Shown in pieces: positions 7,592-15,671 of a stretch of 46,651 nt of DNA. The stretch is taken from the NCBI GenBank assembly GCA_038230975.1, contig JBBRMF010000007.1, positions 1-46,651 of the forward strand. Direction: 5' to 3'. Positions within the stretch are counted from its first letter, which is position 1. Each line of letters starts with the position of its first letter. Under the pieces are notes generated by a model. It was not told where the DNA came from, did not search any database, and saw nothing but the letters and a program-made list of their open reading frames with translations. The position numbers were made by a program, and so were the translations under genes. Source of the DNA: JANXVV01 sp038230975. GTDB taxonomy: Bacteria; Planctomycetota; Phycisphaerae; Tepidisphaerales; Tepidisphaeraceae.

Positions 7592-8827
7592 ATGGGTCTG
7601 TTTCAAGTTATCGCCATCCTCCTCACATTGACGGCTCTCTTTAGCTTCATCAATGATCGTTACATTCATCTCCATACGACCATCGGTGTGATGCTCATCG
7701 CATTGCTCCTGTCGGTCGGTTTGATCTTTCTCGGTGACTTCGGCCTGGGGATCGAACCGTTTGCGCGCCGACTATTAAGCCATGTCGAATTTGATGAAGC
7801 GCTCCTTCAATGGATGCTCGGTTTCCTGCTCTTTGCCGGCTCGCTGCACGTCGACCTCGCGGAACTGATGCGCCAGCGCGGATTAATCGCACTCTTAGCC
7901 ACCGCCGGCACGGTACTTTCCATGCTGCTGGTCGGCCTATTAACCTTCGTCGCCCTACACGCCATCGGGCTTCCATTGCCCCTGCTGCATTGCATGTTAT
8001 TTGGCGCGCTGATTTCTCCCACGGATCCGGTGGCGGTACTCGCGATCATGAAAGGCGCCGGCGCGCCCAAGAGCATGCAAACCAAACTGGCCGGTGAATC
8101 GCTTTTCAATGATGGGATCGGCGTCGTGCTGTTTCTAATGCTGCTGGGAATGGCCACCGGAAAGAGCAGCGCCAGCGTGAGCTCGGTCACCTGGATGTTC
8201 CTGCGCGAAGTTATCGGCGGGGGATTGATCGGCTTAGTCGCCGGCGCTTTTGTGTTTCAACTTCTCAAGCGCACCGACAACTATCAGGTTGAAGTACTCC
8301 TGACATTGGCCTTAGCCATGGGTGGATATGCGCTGGCCCAGTCGCTTCACACGTCCGCTCCCATTGCCGCCGTCGTCTCAGGAATTTTCATTGGCAATAC
8401 AGGCGGGTCATTTGGAATGTCTGATCGAACCCGCGAACATCTCGATCTGTTCTGGGAACTGATCGACGAAATTCTCAACGCCGTGCTGTTTATGCTGCTC
8501 GGGCTGGTGGTCCTGACGTTTCATATCGGACTTCGGCATCTCTTCGCCATCCTGCTCATCATCCCGATCGTTCTGCTGGCCCGCTGGTGCAGCATCGCCG
8601 GCGCAATCAAAATTCTCTCGCGAAAGCGACCCTTCCGGCGCGGTATTATTCCGATTCTCACCTGGGGCGGATTGCGCGGCGGACTGTCCGTCGCGATGGC
8701 GTTATCCATCCCCAACCACATCGGTCGCAGCACGATCATCGCCATCACCTACGGCGTGGTCGTATTCTCCATTGCCATCCAGGGCACGACGATCAAAACC
8801 GTCGTCCGCCGTTATCTGGCATCTTAA
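7592..8827 (+). CDS. Na+/H+ antiporter, CPA1 family (NhaP-like)
   Basis: A 411-residue polytopic protein with about twelve hydrophobic segments. The CPA1 signatures are present: MLGFLLFAGSLHVDL in segment 3, GALISPTDPVAVLAI with the ion-binding TD pair, and GESLFNDGIGVVLF with the conserved E and ND. GGLRGGLSVAMALSIP near the C-terminus is also typical. It should exchange cytoplasmic Na+ for external H+ or the reverse. The protein lacks the long cytoplasmic tail of many relatives. The start ATG at 7592 has AAGGA about seven bases upstream. It follows dciA by 120 bases with a hairpin between, so it is probably its own unit. Confidence 0.92.
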   Translation: MGLFQVIAILLTLTALFSFINDRYIHLHTTIGVMLIALLLSVGLIFLGDFGLGIEPFARRLLSHVEFDEALLQWMLGFLLFAGSLHVDLAELMRQRGLIALLATAGTVLSMLLVGLLTFVALHAIGLPLPLLHCMLFGALISPTDPVAVLAIMKGAGAPKSMQTKLAGESLFNDGIGVVLFLMLLGMATGKSSASVSSVTWMFLREVIGGGLIGLVAGAFVFQLLKRTDNYQVEVLLTLALAMGGYALAQSLHTSAPIAAVVSGIFIGNTGGSFGMSDRTREHLDLFWELIDEILNAVLFMLLGLVVLTFHIGLRHLFAILLIIPIVLLARWCSIAGAIKILSRKRPFRRGIIPILTWGGLRGGLSVAMALSIPNHIGRSTIIAITYGVVVFSIAIQGTTIKTVVRRYLAS

Positions 8828-8829
8828 AC

Positions 8830-8891
8830 GTGGCATGGGCATCTCGCCCGTGCTTGCATTTAAAAAAACACGGGCAAAATGCCCATGCCAC
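8830..8891. repeat. REP-like hairpin, family A copy 2
   Basis: Arms GTGGCATGGGCATCTCGCCC and the imperfect complement ending GCCCATGCCAC enclose an A-rich loop. It begins three bases after the antiporter stop codon and could also act as its transcription terminator. Confidence 0.85.
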
Positions 8892-8940
8892 ATAACTCCC
8901 GCTTATTCGCGCCGGCCCGCCCAGACGGTAAGATACCTTC

Positions 8941-9501
8941 ATGCCACACTTGGAAAACATCCTCCTCGAACGATCGCTGTACATCGCCGTTGCCGTACTC
9001 GTGCTGTATCTCGGTTTCCGCCTCGGCAAGTTGATCGGCACCCTAGGCGGCTCCAAGCTCATCGCCCAAAAAGAGCAGGAGCTTTTTGTCGCCCAGAAAG
9101 GCTTCAAAACGCTCTACGAAAGCGAGTTGGCGACCCTCAAGTGCGAAAATACGAACCTCAAGCAGCAGGTCGAAACCATGACGACCAAAGTCGAAGACTA
9201 CCGCAAAAAAGCCGCCGGCCTCGGCGGGCTATTCAACACCGGTGGAAAGAAAGCCGATGCCATGTACGCGTTGCTCCTTGAAAATGAAGCCCTGGAAGAA
9301 GCCCTGTATCACCAGAACGAAAAGCTCAAAAACGAGCGGACCGATGCGCTCAAAGAGCAGATGCGCAACACCGGTTATCGCCGGGTGCTGATGAGCCAGT
9401 TGATGAGCGATGAACGCATCAAGGGGTATGTAGCTGAAGTATTAGCGGATGACAAACGGCTGCCGGCACTCCCCGGTAAGTCCGAACACTCGCAGTCATA
9501 A
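8941..9501 (+). CDS. Membrane-anchored coiled-coil protein of unknown function
   Basis: The product is 186 residues. A single hydrophobic segment at about residues 12-27 (LYIAVAVLVLYLGFRLG) is followed by a long charged helical region with heptad spacing (residues about 40-95 and 110-140), including VAQKGFKTLYESELATLKCE and NLKQQVETMTTKVEDYRKKAA. A glycine-rich break GLGGLFNTGGKK separates the two helices. The architecture resembles small bitopic proteins that tether or space complexes at the membrane, but I do not recognise the family. It lies between two palindromes and has no obvious functional partner; the sigma factor gene follows 200 bases later. Confidence 0.7.
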   Translation: MPHLENILLERSLYIAVAVLVLYLGFRLGKLIGTLGGSKLIAQKEQELFVAQKGFKTLYESELATLKCENTNLKQQVETMTTKVEDYRKKAAGLGGLFNTGGKKADAMYALLLENEALEEALYHQNEKLKNERTDALKEQMRNTGYRRVLMSQLMSDERIKGYVAEVLADDKRLPALPGKSEHSQS

Positions 9502-9623
9502 ATTCGAAACTAGAAATCCGAAAAAAGCTCAAGTCCAAGTGAAGAAGCTTGAAGCCTGGATTTCGAACTTTCGCATTGGATTTTCGAGCTTTTTTCGGCT
9601 TTTTTCTTTCGGATTTCGAATTT
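9500..9623. repeat. Imperfect palindrome, family F (AATTCGAAA / TTTCGAATT)
   Basis: Left arm AAATTCGAAACTAGAAATCC at 9500-9519 continues with GAAAAAAGCTC; the right arm, 9586-9623, is its complement with a small insertion and ends TTTCGGATTTCGAATTT. Total length is about 124 bases. It begins at the stop codon of the preceding gene. Confidence 0.75.
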
Positions 9624-9698
9624 GCCACTCCAATCCTCGCAACTTCCGCGCGCCTCAAACGTCCCATTGTCGTTCACTACTACAACGGGAGTAAACTC

Positions 9699-10247
9699 TT
9701 GACCGAGACCGACGAGGAACTGGTCCTCAAAAGCCAGGCCGGTAATAGAACGGCGTTCGAGCAGCTCGTGCGGCGAACCGCGCGGTTAGTGTTCGCACGC
9801 CTTTACCTCGACACCGGCCGTTCCCGCGATACCGAAGATCTGGTCCAGGAAACGTTCCTTGTCGCCTGGCGCTCGATCAAACAGATGACCGACCCGACCG
9901 GCTTTCGCCCGTGGCTTTTATCAATCGCCAACACGGTCGCGATTGATTCAGCCCGACACGATGGCCGGAAAAAAAGAAGCGGAACGCGAATGAGTGGCGA
10001 CGTCCTGGGATCGATCCCGGCCCGATCGCCCGGCCCCCCGGAGGCCGCCGTCACAGAAGAGTCCCGACAAAAAGTGCTGGCGATGCTTCGTGATCTGCCG
10101 GAGGAATATCGCCTCCCGCTGATGCTCCGGTATCTGCACGATCACGATTACGAAACCATCAGCCGACAGCTCGGCTTAACCAACGGCTCGCTACGCGGCC
10201 TGCTCCACCGCGGAATGACCTTGCTTCGCGAACGAATGGGAGAGTGA
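9699..10247 (+). CDS. ECF-type RNA polymerase sigma factor
   Basis: A 182-residue sigma-70 family protein with only regions 2 and 4. Region 2 includes AFEQLVRRTARLVFARLYL and DTEDLVQETFLVAWRSI. Region 4 includes LRDLPEEYRLPLMLRYLHDHDYETISRQLGLTNGSLRGLLHRGMTLLRERM, a helix-turn-helix for the -35 element. The frame extends upstream through the preceding palindrome, so the start is taken as the TTG at 9699, which has GGGAG eight bases upstream and gives the normal N-terminus (TETDEELVLKSQAG). It is followed four bases later by its probable regulator, a zinc-finger anti-sigma protein, so the pair is co-transcribed. Its regulon is unknown. Confidence 0.93.
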   Translation: MTETDEELVLKSQAGNRTAFEQLVRRTARLVFARLYLDTGRSRDTEDLVQETFLVAWRSIKQMTDPTGFRPWLLSIANTVAIDSARHDGRKKRSGTRMSGDVLGSIPARSPGPPEAAVTEESRQKVLAMLRDLPEEYRLPLMLRYLHDHDYETISRQLGLTNGSLRGLLHRGMTLLRERMGE

Positions 10248-10251
10248 TGTT

Positions 10252-13200
10252 ATGAAAATTCCCGACGATCCCCACACCTGGTTTCAAGAGCATCTGGACG
10301 CGTTCATCGCCGGCGGACTCACCCCTGAAGAGCGAGCCGCGATGAATGCTCATAGCGAAGAATGTGGCGCGTGCGCAACCACGCTGTCTCAAGCGATCCA
10401 ATCCGATGAAGCGATCCGAAAATTGTTCCAAACTGTAACGCCGTCTGCCCATTTTGAGGAGAACCTGATCATGAACCTCCGCACACTCACCGCACCGAAA
10501 CCGTTGATTCATCCTTCCGTATTTCGCGCCGCCACAAGTGTCGCGGCAGTCATCGTGTTGGGAGGTTTGGGTTTGATCGGGCAACGGGCGATGAAGGATG
10601 GAAAGTTCCCGGAACTTTCACTGCAGAAGTTTTCAATCCCGCAGTTTAGTTGGTTTTCTAAACAGGCGTACTTGCCAGAAAACCCCGGACAGAATCAGTT
10701 AGCAGTAGTTGACGCGACAACGCGACCGACCAGTGACCCCTCAACGAGCGCAACTCGTCTATCCAAAGCCCTCCATTCCACTCAGGATCTGCATGATTCC
10801 TTTGCGAACCGATCCAAGAACGTAGATGACTTCAGCGAAGCGAATCTCGGCGAAGTTGCCCGTGATGGTAGGCTGAAGGTCACTAACGGGCGCGGCGAAA
10901 GTACAAGCGCAAAAGTTGAATCATTGGGCCTGCAACTTCCCGAACTATTGGCCGAGAATGCAGAAACCAAGATGCGTGGCGGCCGCGAGTTCAGAGAAAA
11001 GGAAGTGAAGGCCAATAAGTGGTACAAGGAAGCCGGAAAAGTCATGTATTCCAAGGATGTCATCCGTGCGCAAGGCCTCGAACGTCGCGACGGCGAAAAA
11101 CCTGCGTCGGGCGATAGCGTTGATTTTGGCACGACAGCGCTGGGCAGAACCAGAAACCTTGGCACGGCCATCGATCAGAGCGGCGATGGATCCAACCGCG
11201 GGCTCAATCGTCATGGCGAAGTCGTGGCCGGGAACGGTATTGTTCGGTACGAGCAGATTGATGAACTCTCCAGGTCGAAAGACGATGCGAAGAAACTGCC
11301 CGAAGTCTCGTTGATGCTCAAGACCGAACCCTCCGGAGCCGCTGGTCTTGGCTACGCGTATCAAAACGGCTCAACCGCTCCAACCGCGCCGCAGGCTTAC
11401 TATTTTAAACCGACCGACGCGCAGAGCAGCGAACCGGGCTTAAAGTTTCAAGCCGGTCTAGCGGGTCCGTATCTAACGCCATCGCAACTAACCTCCGACG
11501 CGCCTCCAAAACCAGCCTTAATTGTGGCTCTTGGGAATGATTCTGAAGTGAAGCAAGAAATCAAAGGTGTGAAAGAATTAGAGGATGTTACCAGGCAGAA
11601 GGCGGCGGAAGGCGACGTGAAGGTCTTAGAGAAAGACGAGGTTAAGCCGCAAGCGGTAAACACAGGTGTTGCCAGTCCACCGCCGGTAAAAACGCAGGAG
11701 AATCTTCAAGCGCAACAGGGTCAGCGCAAAATCATCCGCAACGGTCAACTTGAATTTGAAGTCGACAGCTTCGATTCCTCATTCATGCAGATCGGTAAAA
11801 TCGTCGGTGAAGATGGTGGTTACGTTTCTTCCACCGATTCTGAAAAACTATCCAACGGAAAAGTGAAGGGCACCGTCACGGTTCGCGTGCCGCCCGATCG
11901 CTTGGACGTACTCGTGCTCAAGCTGCGCGGGCTTGGGGATTTGAAGAGTCAGAAAATCGCCGCCCAGGATATCACCAAGCAATACACCGATCTGGAGAGC
12001 GGCCTGCGTGCCGCCCGCACGATGGAAGAACGCCTGCTGGAAATTATCAAATCCGGCAAAGGTGAAGTGAAAGATCTCGTCGAAGCTGAAAAACAGCTCG
12101 GTGTTTATCGCGAGCGCATCGAACAGGTTGAAGGCGAGTTGCGATACTACGGCAACCTCGTCTCGCTCTCCACACTGAATATCACGCTGTTCGAGCGCGA
12201 TATCAAAACACCTACCGCCGCCTTTGAAACCGAACAAGTGCAGGCGGGGATTGAAGTGGAAGATGTCGAAAAAGCCCGAACCAGCGCGCTCAAGGCGATT
12301 GATGATGCCAAGGGCCGTGTGATCGAGTCGAATCTGAAGAAGCTTGACGCCGGGCAACTAACCGCCACCATCGTCGCGGAGCTATCACCCGATGCCGCAG
12401 GCGCTCTCACGGATCGCCTCAAGCAACTCGGCCGTGTGGCACGACTCGAAGCTGAACGCAAGCAAACCACTACCGGCGGCACCGGCGCGCCTGTCGGATT
12501 GAAGATGGAACGCAAAGCCACGCGCTTCAATATCTCGCTCTACAACCTGGCGAACATTGCTCCGCGGGAAAACGTCAATCTCACGATGGCGGTTGAAGAT
12601 GTGGAGACTGCTTACAAAACGATTCTCGGCGTGATGAATGCCGAAGATGCCGCTTCAATGGGCCGTATCGTCAGCAGCACATTGAACAGCCAGAAGAAAG
12701 ATCAAACCACCGGCGCGATCTCGCTCGAAGTCAAGTCGGATAAATCCAACGCCGTCGAAACCGCCATTCGCGGCACGGGCGAAGTGCTGAATTTATCGAC
12801 CACCGAAAACCCCGATGCCAACAATGTCACCCGCTCCAAGCGCGGCTACAGTATCTCGCTGATCTCTGTGGCCCAGGTGGCCCCGCGTGAAACGCAGACG
12901 CTGCAAGTAGCCGCGAAAAACGTGCCGGCCGCCTACGCTAAACTTTTGACCACGTTGCAGGATCCCAAGCAACCGTCGCGAATACTATCATCGCAATTGA
13001 ACGAACAGGATCGCCAGAATGTGACCGGGCAGATCGATGTCGAAGTCCCGCGCACGGCCATCGGGGCGGTCGAAGCCATATTGGTCGGGCCGGAAAGCGA
13101 TGTCTACTCCCGCACGGTCAGCCGGGCCAATGATGCACAGAACACGCTGGATACGAAGGTGCGATTGAGCGTGACATTGATCGCCGCCGATCGATTGCAA

Positions 13201-13680
13201 CCGCGCGAAACAACGACGATCGCGCTCGAGGTCAACGATGTGGAAGCGACCTTGTCGAATGTCGTCAACACCTCTGGCGCACGAATCGTCGAACGGCAAC
13301 TTTCCAAACAACAAAACGGGCGGATCGTTGCCCACGCGGTGATTGATGTGCCGTTGACCAGCGCCCCCGCGACGCTCGACATCCTCCGCAACCTAGGCAC
13401 GGTTCGCGTCGTCGACAGCTCCAAGAATCAACAAGTGCCCGAAGGCCCGTTGGCCCGCGCCAGGTTTGATGTCGCGCTCGGCAACGTCGCCCCGATTATG
13501 TCCGCCGAAGACGGTGCCGGCGCACGATTCCGCCAGGGCCTGCAAACCAGCCTGAATGGACTCACTTTCAGCTTGATGCTGATCGTCATCGGCGTCTGCC
13601 TTGTTGGCCCATTTGCACTATTAATCTGGGCCGCATGGAAGTTCTTCCGGCGGGGGAAGGTGAAGGCGGCAACGGTGTGA
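10252..13680 (+). CDS. Giant membrane anti-sigma factor with zf-HC2, DUF4349 and four C-terminal repeats
   Basis: The 1142-residue product begins with an anti-sigma zinc finger: HLDAFIAGGLTPEERAAMNAH with H34-x3-C38-x2-C41 (HSEECGAC). A transmembrane segment follows at about residues 92-113. Residues about 115-490 are low-complexity and polar. Residues about 491-655 form a DUF4349 domain (RKIIRNGQLEFEVDSF, then a coiled coil GEVKDLVEAEKQLGVYRERIEQVEGEL). After that come four related blocks of about 105-120 residues, three of which begin with a PRE motif (NIAPRENVN, QVAPRETQT, RLQPRETTT). A second transmembrane segment lies at about 1100-1125 with a short basic tail. The N-terminus should hold the adjacent ECF sigma factor at the membrane. 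The large exported part probably senses an envelope signal. Topology and release mechanism are inference. Confidence 0.88.
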   Translation: MKIPDDPHTWFQEHLDAFIAGGLTPEERAAMNAHSEECGACATTLSQAIQSDEAIRKLFQTVTPSAHFEENLIMNLRTLTAPKPLIHPSVFRAATSVAAVIVLGGLGLIGQRAMKDGKFPELSLQKFSIPQFSWFSKQAYLPENPGQNQLAVVDATTRPTSDPSTSATRLSKALHSTQDLHDSFANRSKNVDDFSEANLGEVARDGRLKVTNGRGESTSAKVESLGLQLPELLAENAETKMRGGREFREKEVKANKWYKEAGKVMYSKDVIRAQGLERRDGEKPASGDSVDFGTTALGRTRNLGTAIDQSGDGSNRGLNRHGEVVAGNGIVRYEQIDELSRSKDDAKKLPEVSLMLKTEPSGAAGLGYAYQNGSTAPTAPQAYYFKPTDAQSSEPGLKFQAGLAGPYLTPSQLTSDAPPKPALIVALGNDSEVKQEIKGVKELEDVTRQKAAEGDVKVLEKDEVKPQAVNTGVASPPPVKTQENLQAQQGQRKIIRNGQLEFEVDSFDSSFMQIGKIVGEDGGYVSSTDSEKLSNGKVKGTVTVRVPPDRLDVLVLKLRGLGDLKSQKIAAQDITKQYTDLESGLRAARTMEERLLEIIKSGKGEVKDLVEAEKQLGVYRERIEQVEGELRYYGNLVSLSTLNITLFERDIKTPTAAFETEQVQAGIEVEDVEKARTSALKAIDDAKGRVIESNLKKLDAGQLTATIVAELSPDAAGALTDRLKQLGRVARLEAERKQTTTGGTGAPVGLKMERKATRFNISLYNLANIAPRENVNLTMAVEDVETAYKTILGVMNAEDAASMGRIVSSTLNSQKKDQTTGAISLEVKSDKSNAVETAIRGTGEVLNLSTTENPDANNVTRSKRGYSISLISVAQVAPRETQTLQVAAKNVPAAYAKLLTTLQDPKQPSRILSSQLNEQDRQNVTGQIDVEVPRTAIGAVEAILVGPESDVYSRTVSRANDAQNTLDTKVRLSVTLIAADRLQPRETTTIALEVNDVEATLSNVVNTSGARIVERQLSKQQNGRIVAHAVIDVPLTSAPATLDILRNLGTVRVVDSSKNQQVPEGPLARARFDVALGNVAPIMSAEDGAGARFRQGLQTSLNGLTFSLMLIVIGVCLVGPFALLIWAAWKFFRRGKVKAATV

Positions 13681-13692
13681 ATTGAAAAGTGA

Positions 13693-13786
13693 TTTTGTAG
13701 GGTCCGCTTTAGCGGACGGAATCGTTCGAACTTGGCAAAGTGACCAAGTTCAAGCGATTCCGTCTATTAAAGCGGTCCCTGTAAAA
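13693..13786. repeat. Palindromic element, family B copy 1 (GTAGGGTCCGCTTTAGCGGAC)
   Basis: Two arms of about 43 bases (13693-13735 and 13742-13786) pair with few mismatches. The left arm itself contains a smaller palindrome GTCCGCTTTAGCGGAC. Related sequences occur at 27990-28067 and 29553-29733. Confidence 0.85.
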
Positions 13787-13814
13787 CGATGTTCATCTAA
13801 ACATTCGGAGGGAA

Positions 13815-13836
13815 CCCATGGAACAGGTTCCGTGGG
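13815..13836 (+). terminator. Hairpin downstream of the anti-sigma gene
   Basis: CCCATGGAAC and GTTCCGTGGG pair with one mismatch around a two-base loop. A T-rich stretch follows only after about 12 bases, so a role in termination is uncertain. Confidence 0.35.
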
Positions 13837-13874
13837 CGTTCAGCGGTGTTGTTGTATTTTCTGTTTCGTAATGA

Positions 13875-14099
13875 TCATCGCGTCGCGCGGTCTTTGATTT
13901 TATTGAGAATGTCTTCCCAACCTTTAGTCGCCCCCGTGCGATGATCGGCCGTGATTTCACCGAACGCGCGATGCGAGAACAAAAGCGTCGTGACGCCGGC
14001 GTTTTCCGCCAGCCGATATTGAATGTGCCCCGCGACCGGATACGACATAAACATCGGCCCGGTGATTTCCAGAACGGTTGGCGGTTTAATCACCTGCAC
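13875..14099 (-). pseudogene. SRPBCC (AHSA1-like) protein, C-terminal half only
   Basis: The 74 codons read VQVIKPPTVLEITGPMFMSYP, then IQYRLAENAG and LLFSHRAFGEITADHRTGATKGWEDIL. This is the C-terminal half of the SRPBCC/START-like family, whose members are about 150-170 residues and carry GHVQVIKPP in the middle. Here the sequence begins at exactly that point; the codon before is still the expected His, but a stop lies a few codons further up. The upstream DNA is the 3' end of the next minus-strand gene. A deletion has joined the two genes and removed the SRPBCC N-terminus. It is probably non-functional. Confidence 0.7.
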
Positions 14100-14505
14100 A
14101 TGTGGGCGAAATCAGAGGCGGCCGACCGGAAAGCTTTCGCAGCCAGTTGATCGGTTGAAAGACGAACCGATTTTGCAGGAGCTTCTGTACGATCTTTCGC
14201 TTGCCAGGGAAGCTCGTGAGCATCAATCCCATGATCAGTATCAGCACCCCGGGGCCCGGTACCAGCGGGACAGATAGTATTACGCCGATCACGATCAGAA
14301 TCCCACCGACGATATTTTTGAGAATCATCAATGGCAAAGTTGCGGCACTGACTTTTTTTCTGCCGCCGTTTTGTTCAGACGACATTTCCGAAAAGTAATT
14401 CTCTGGCAAACGTATCGCGACGATCGCCCCGATGATTACTGCGATCCCGCCTGCCAGCAACGAAAGGATCGCAACGAGTAGAACATGTTCTTTAAGCCAG
14501 ATCAC
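14086..14505 (-). CDS. Small membrane protein with PGPG turn (uncharacterised)
   Basis: A 139-residue protein with two hydrophobic N-terminal segments, then the conserved core IGVILSVPLVPGPGVLILIMGLMLTSFPGKRKI and the end INWLRKLSGRPPLISP. I recognise the core and the INWLR..GRPPL tail from a family of small conserved bacterial membrane proteins of unknown function. The GTG start at 14505 overlaps the terC-like stop by four bases (GTGA), so the two are co-translated. The last five residues (TCAGD) are encoded by DNA that in another frame belongs to the SRPBCC remnant, so the natural C-terminus may have been trimmed by the deletion there. Confidence 0.7.
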   Translation of the reverse strand: MIWLKEHVLLVAILSLLAGGIAVIIGAIVAIRLPENYFSEMSSEQNGGRKKVSAATLPLMILKNIVGGILIVIGVILSVPLVPGPGVLILIMGLMLTSFPGKRKIVQKLLQNRFVFQPINWLRKLSGRPPLISPTCAGD

Positions 14506-15569
14506 GAGGGCACTCTCCGAAGCCGGGCTTCAATTTCCGATACGACAACTCCAAGAATCAAGATCAGCAGCACGATACCAAGAACGTACAGATTGAAATG
14601 AGATCCAAGCCATAATTTCAACGGATAAGCCGCCAGCATTTTCACGCCGATCAGACCGAGAATCGCCGCAAGCGAGATTTTCAGGTACTTAAATCGTTGC
14701 ATCATTCCACCCAGGGCAAAATAGAGTGATCGCAAACCGAGCATCGCGAAAACATTGCTGGTAAAGACGATGAACGGGTCGGCCGTGATGGCGAAAACCG
14801 CCGGGATCGAATCAACGGCGAAAATCACATCGGTGAACTCCACGGTCACCAATGCCAGCGCTAACGGCGTGAACATCCGTGTCCCCTTTTTCGCCTGATC
14901 GACCGCCGCGTCAATTCGGTCGGTGCTCCGCGATGCGTTTATTTCCTTTATCACTGCCGAATCGGCCGTGACGACAAAATGTTCTCCGTAAAACTGGTCC
15001 GTCACTGGAAGTAACTTTCGCATCATGCGGCCTACGACATTCCTGCCCGGGTCAGAATGGGTTTCCTTCAAGAACAACATTTTCAACGCAGTCACGATCA
15101 GAAACGCTCCAAAGAAGTAGAGCAGCCAGTGGTAGCGGGCGATTAATGTCGCGCCGGTTGCGATCATGATTCCACGGGTGATCAAGGCACCGAGGATTCC
15201 CCAGAAAAGCACGCGATGCTGATAAACACGCGGAACTGCGAAAAACGAAAACAGCGTTGAGATGACAAAGATATTGTCGACGCTCAACGACTTCTCGACC
15301 ACATAGCCCGTTAAATATTTGCCCACCGCATCGCGACCGTCGATCGTATCACCGTCCACCGCGTCGATCGCCGTTCCCAATCCCATCCAGTGGTGTTCGT
15401 AACCCAGGTAGACGAGCCCGCTGAATAACATCGCAAGCACAATCCAGAATACCGACCAGCCCATCGCTTCTCGAACATTGATCTCGTGCGCTTTTCGATG
15501 AAAAACACCAAGATCAAGTGCCAGAAGCAGTAGGATAAATAGAATAAAGCTGAGCCATACCCAAATCAT
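14502..15569 (-). CDS. TerC/Alx family integral membrane protein
   Basis: The 355-residue protein has about nine hydrophobic segments and the family landmarks: YLTGYVVEKSLSVDNIFVI near residue 95, LVTVEFTDVIFAVDSIPAVFA near 230 with conserved acidic residues in the membrane, and FTSNVFAMLGLRSLYFAL. TerC/Alx proteins are linked to manganese export, protection of exported metalloenzymes and tellurite resistance. The ATG at 15569 has GGAAAGG six bases upstream. I looked for a yybP-ykoY manganese riboswitch in the 100 bases upstream and saw no convincing one. The gene overlaps the following small membrane protein gene by four bases. Confidence 0.92.
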   Translation of the reverse strand: MIWVWLSFILFILLLLALDLGVFHRKAHEINVREAMGWSVFWIVLAMLFSGLVYLGYEHHWMGLGTAIDAVDGDTIDGRDAVGKYLTGYVVEKSLSVDNIFVISTLFSFFAVPRVYQHRVLFWGILGALITRGIMIATGATLIARYHWLLYFFGAFLIVTALKMLFLKETHSDPGRNVVGRMMRKLLPVTDQFYGEHFVVTADSAVIKEINASRSTDRIDAAVDQAKKGTRMFTPLALALVTVEFTDVIFAVDSIPAVFAITADPFIVFTSNVFAMLGLRSLYFALGGMMQRFKYLKISLAAILGLIGVKMLAAYPLKLWLGSHFNLYVLGIVLLILILGVVVSEIEARLRRVPS

Positions 15570-15671
15570 GAAATACCTTTCCGGATCGAACGCACTTCGC
15601 GTGACCCTATTGATACGGCAAGGTCTGAAAGCAGGGCTACTATAAACAGAGGTGAACTTTTGATCCGGCGT

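Noticed and set aside
15570..15671. Possible yybP-ykoY manganese riboswitch upstream of the TerC-type gene
   Set aside because: The conserved core sequences of that riboswitch were not found in the 100-base gap.
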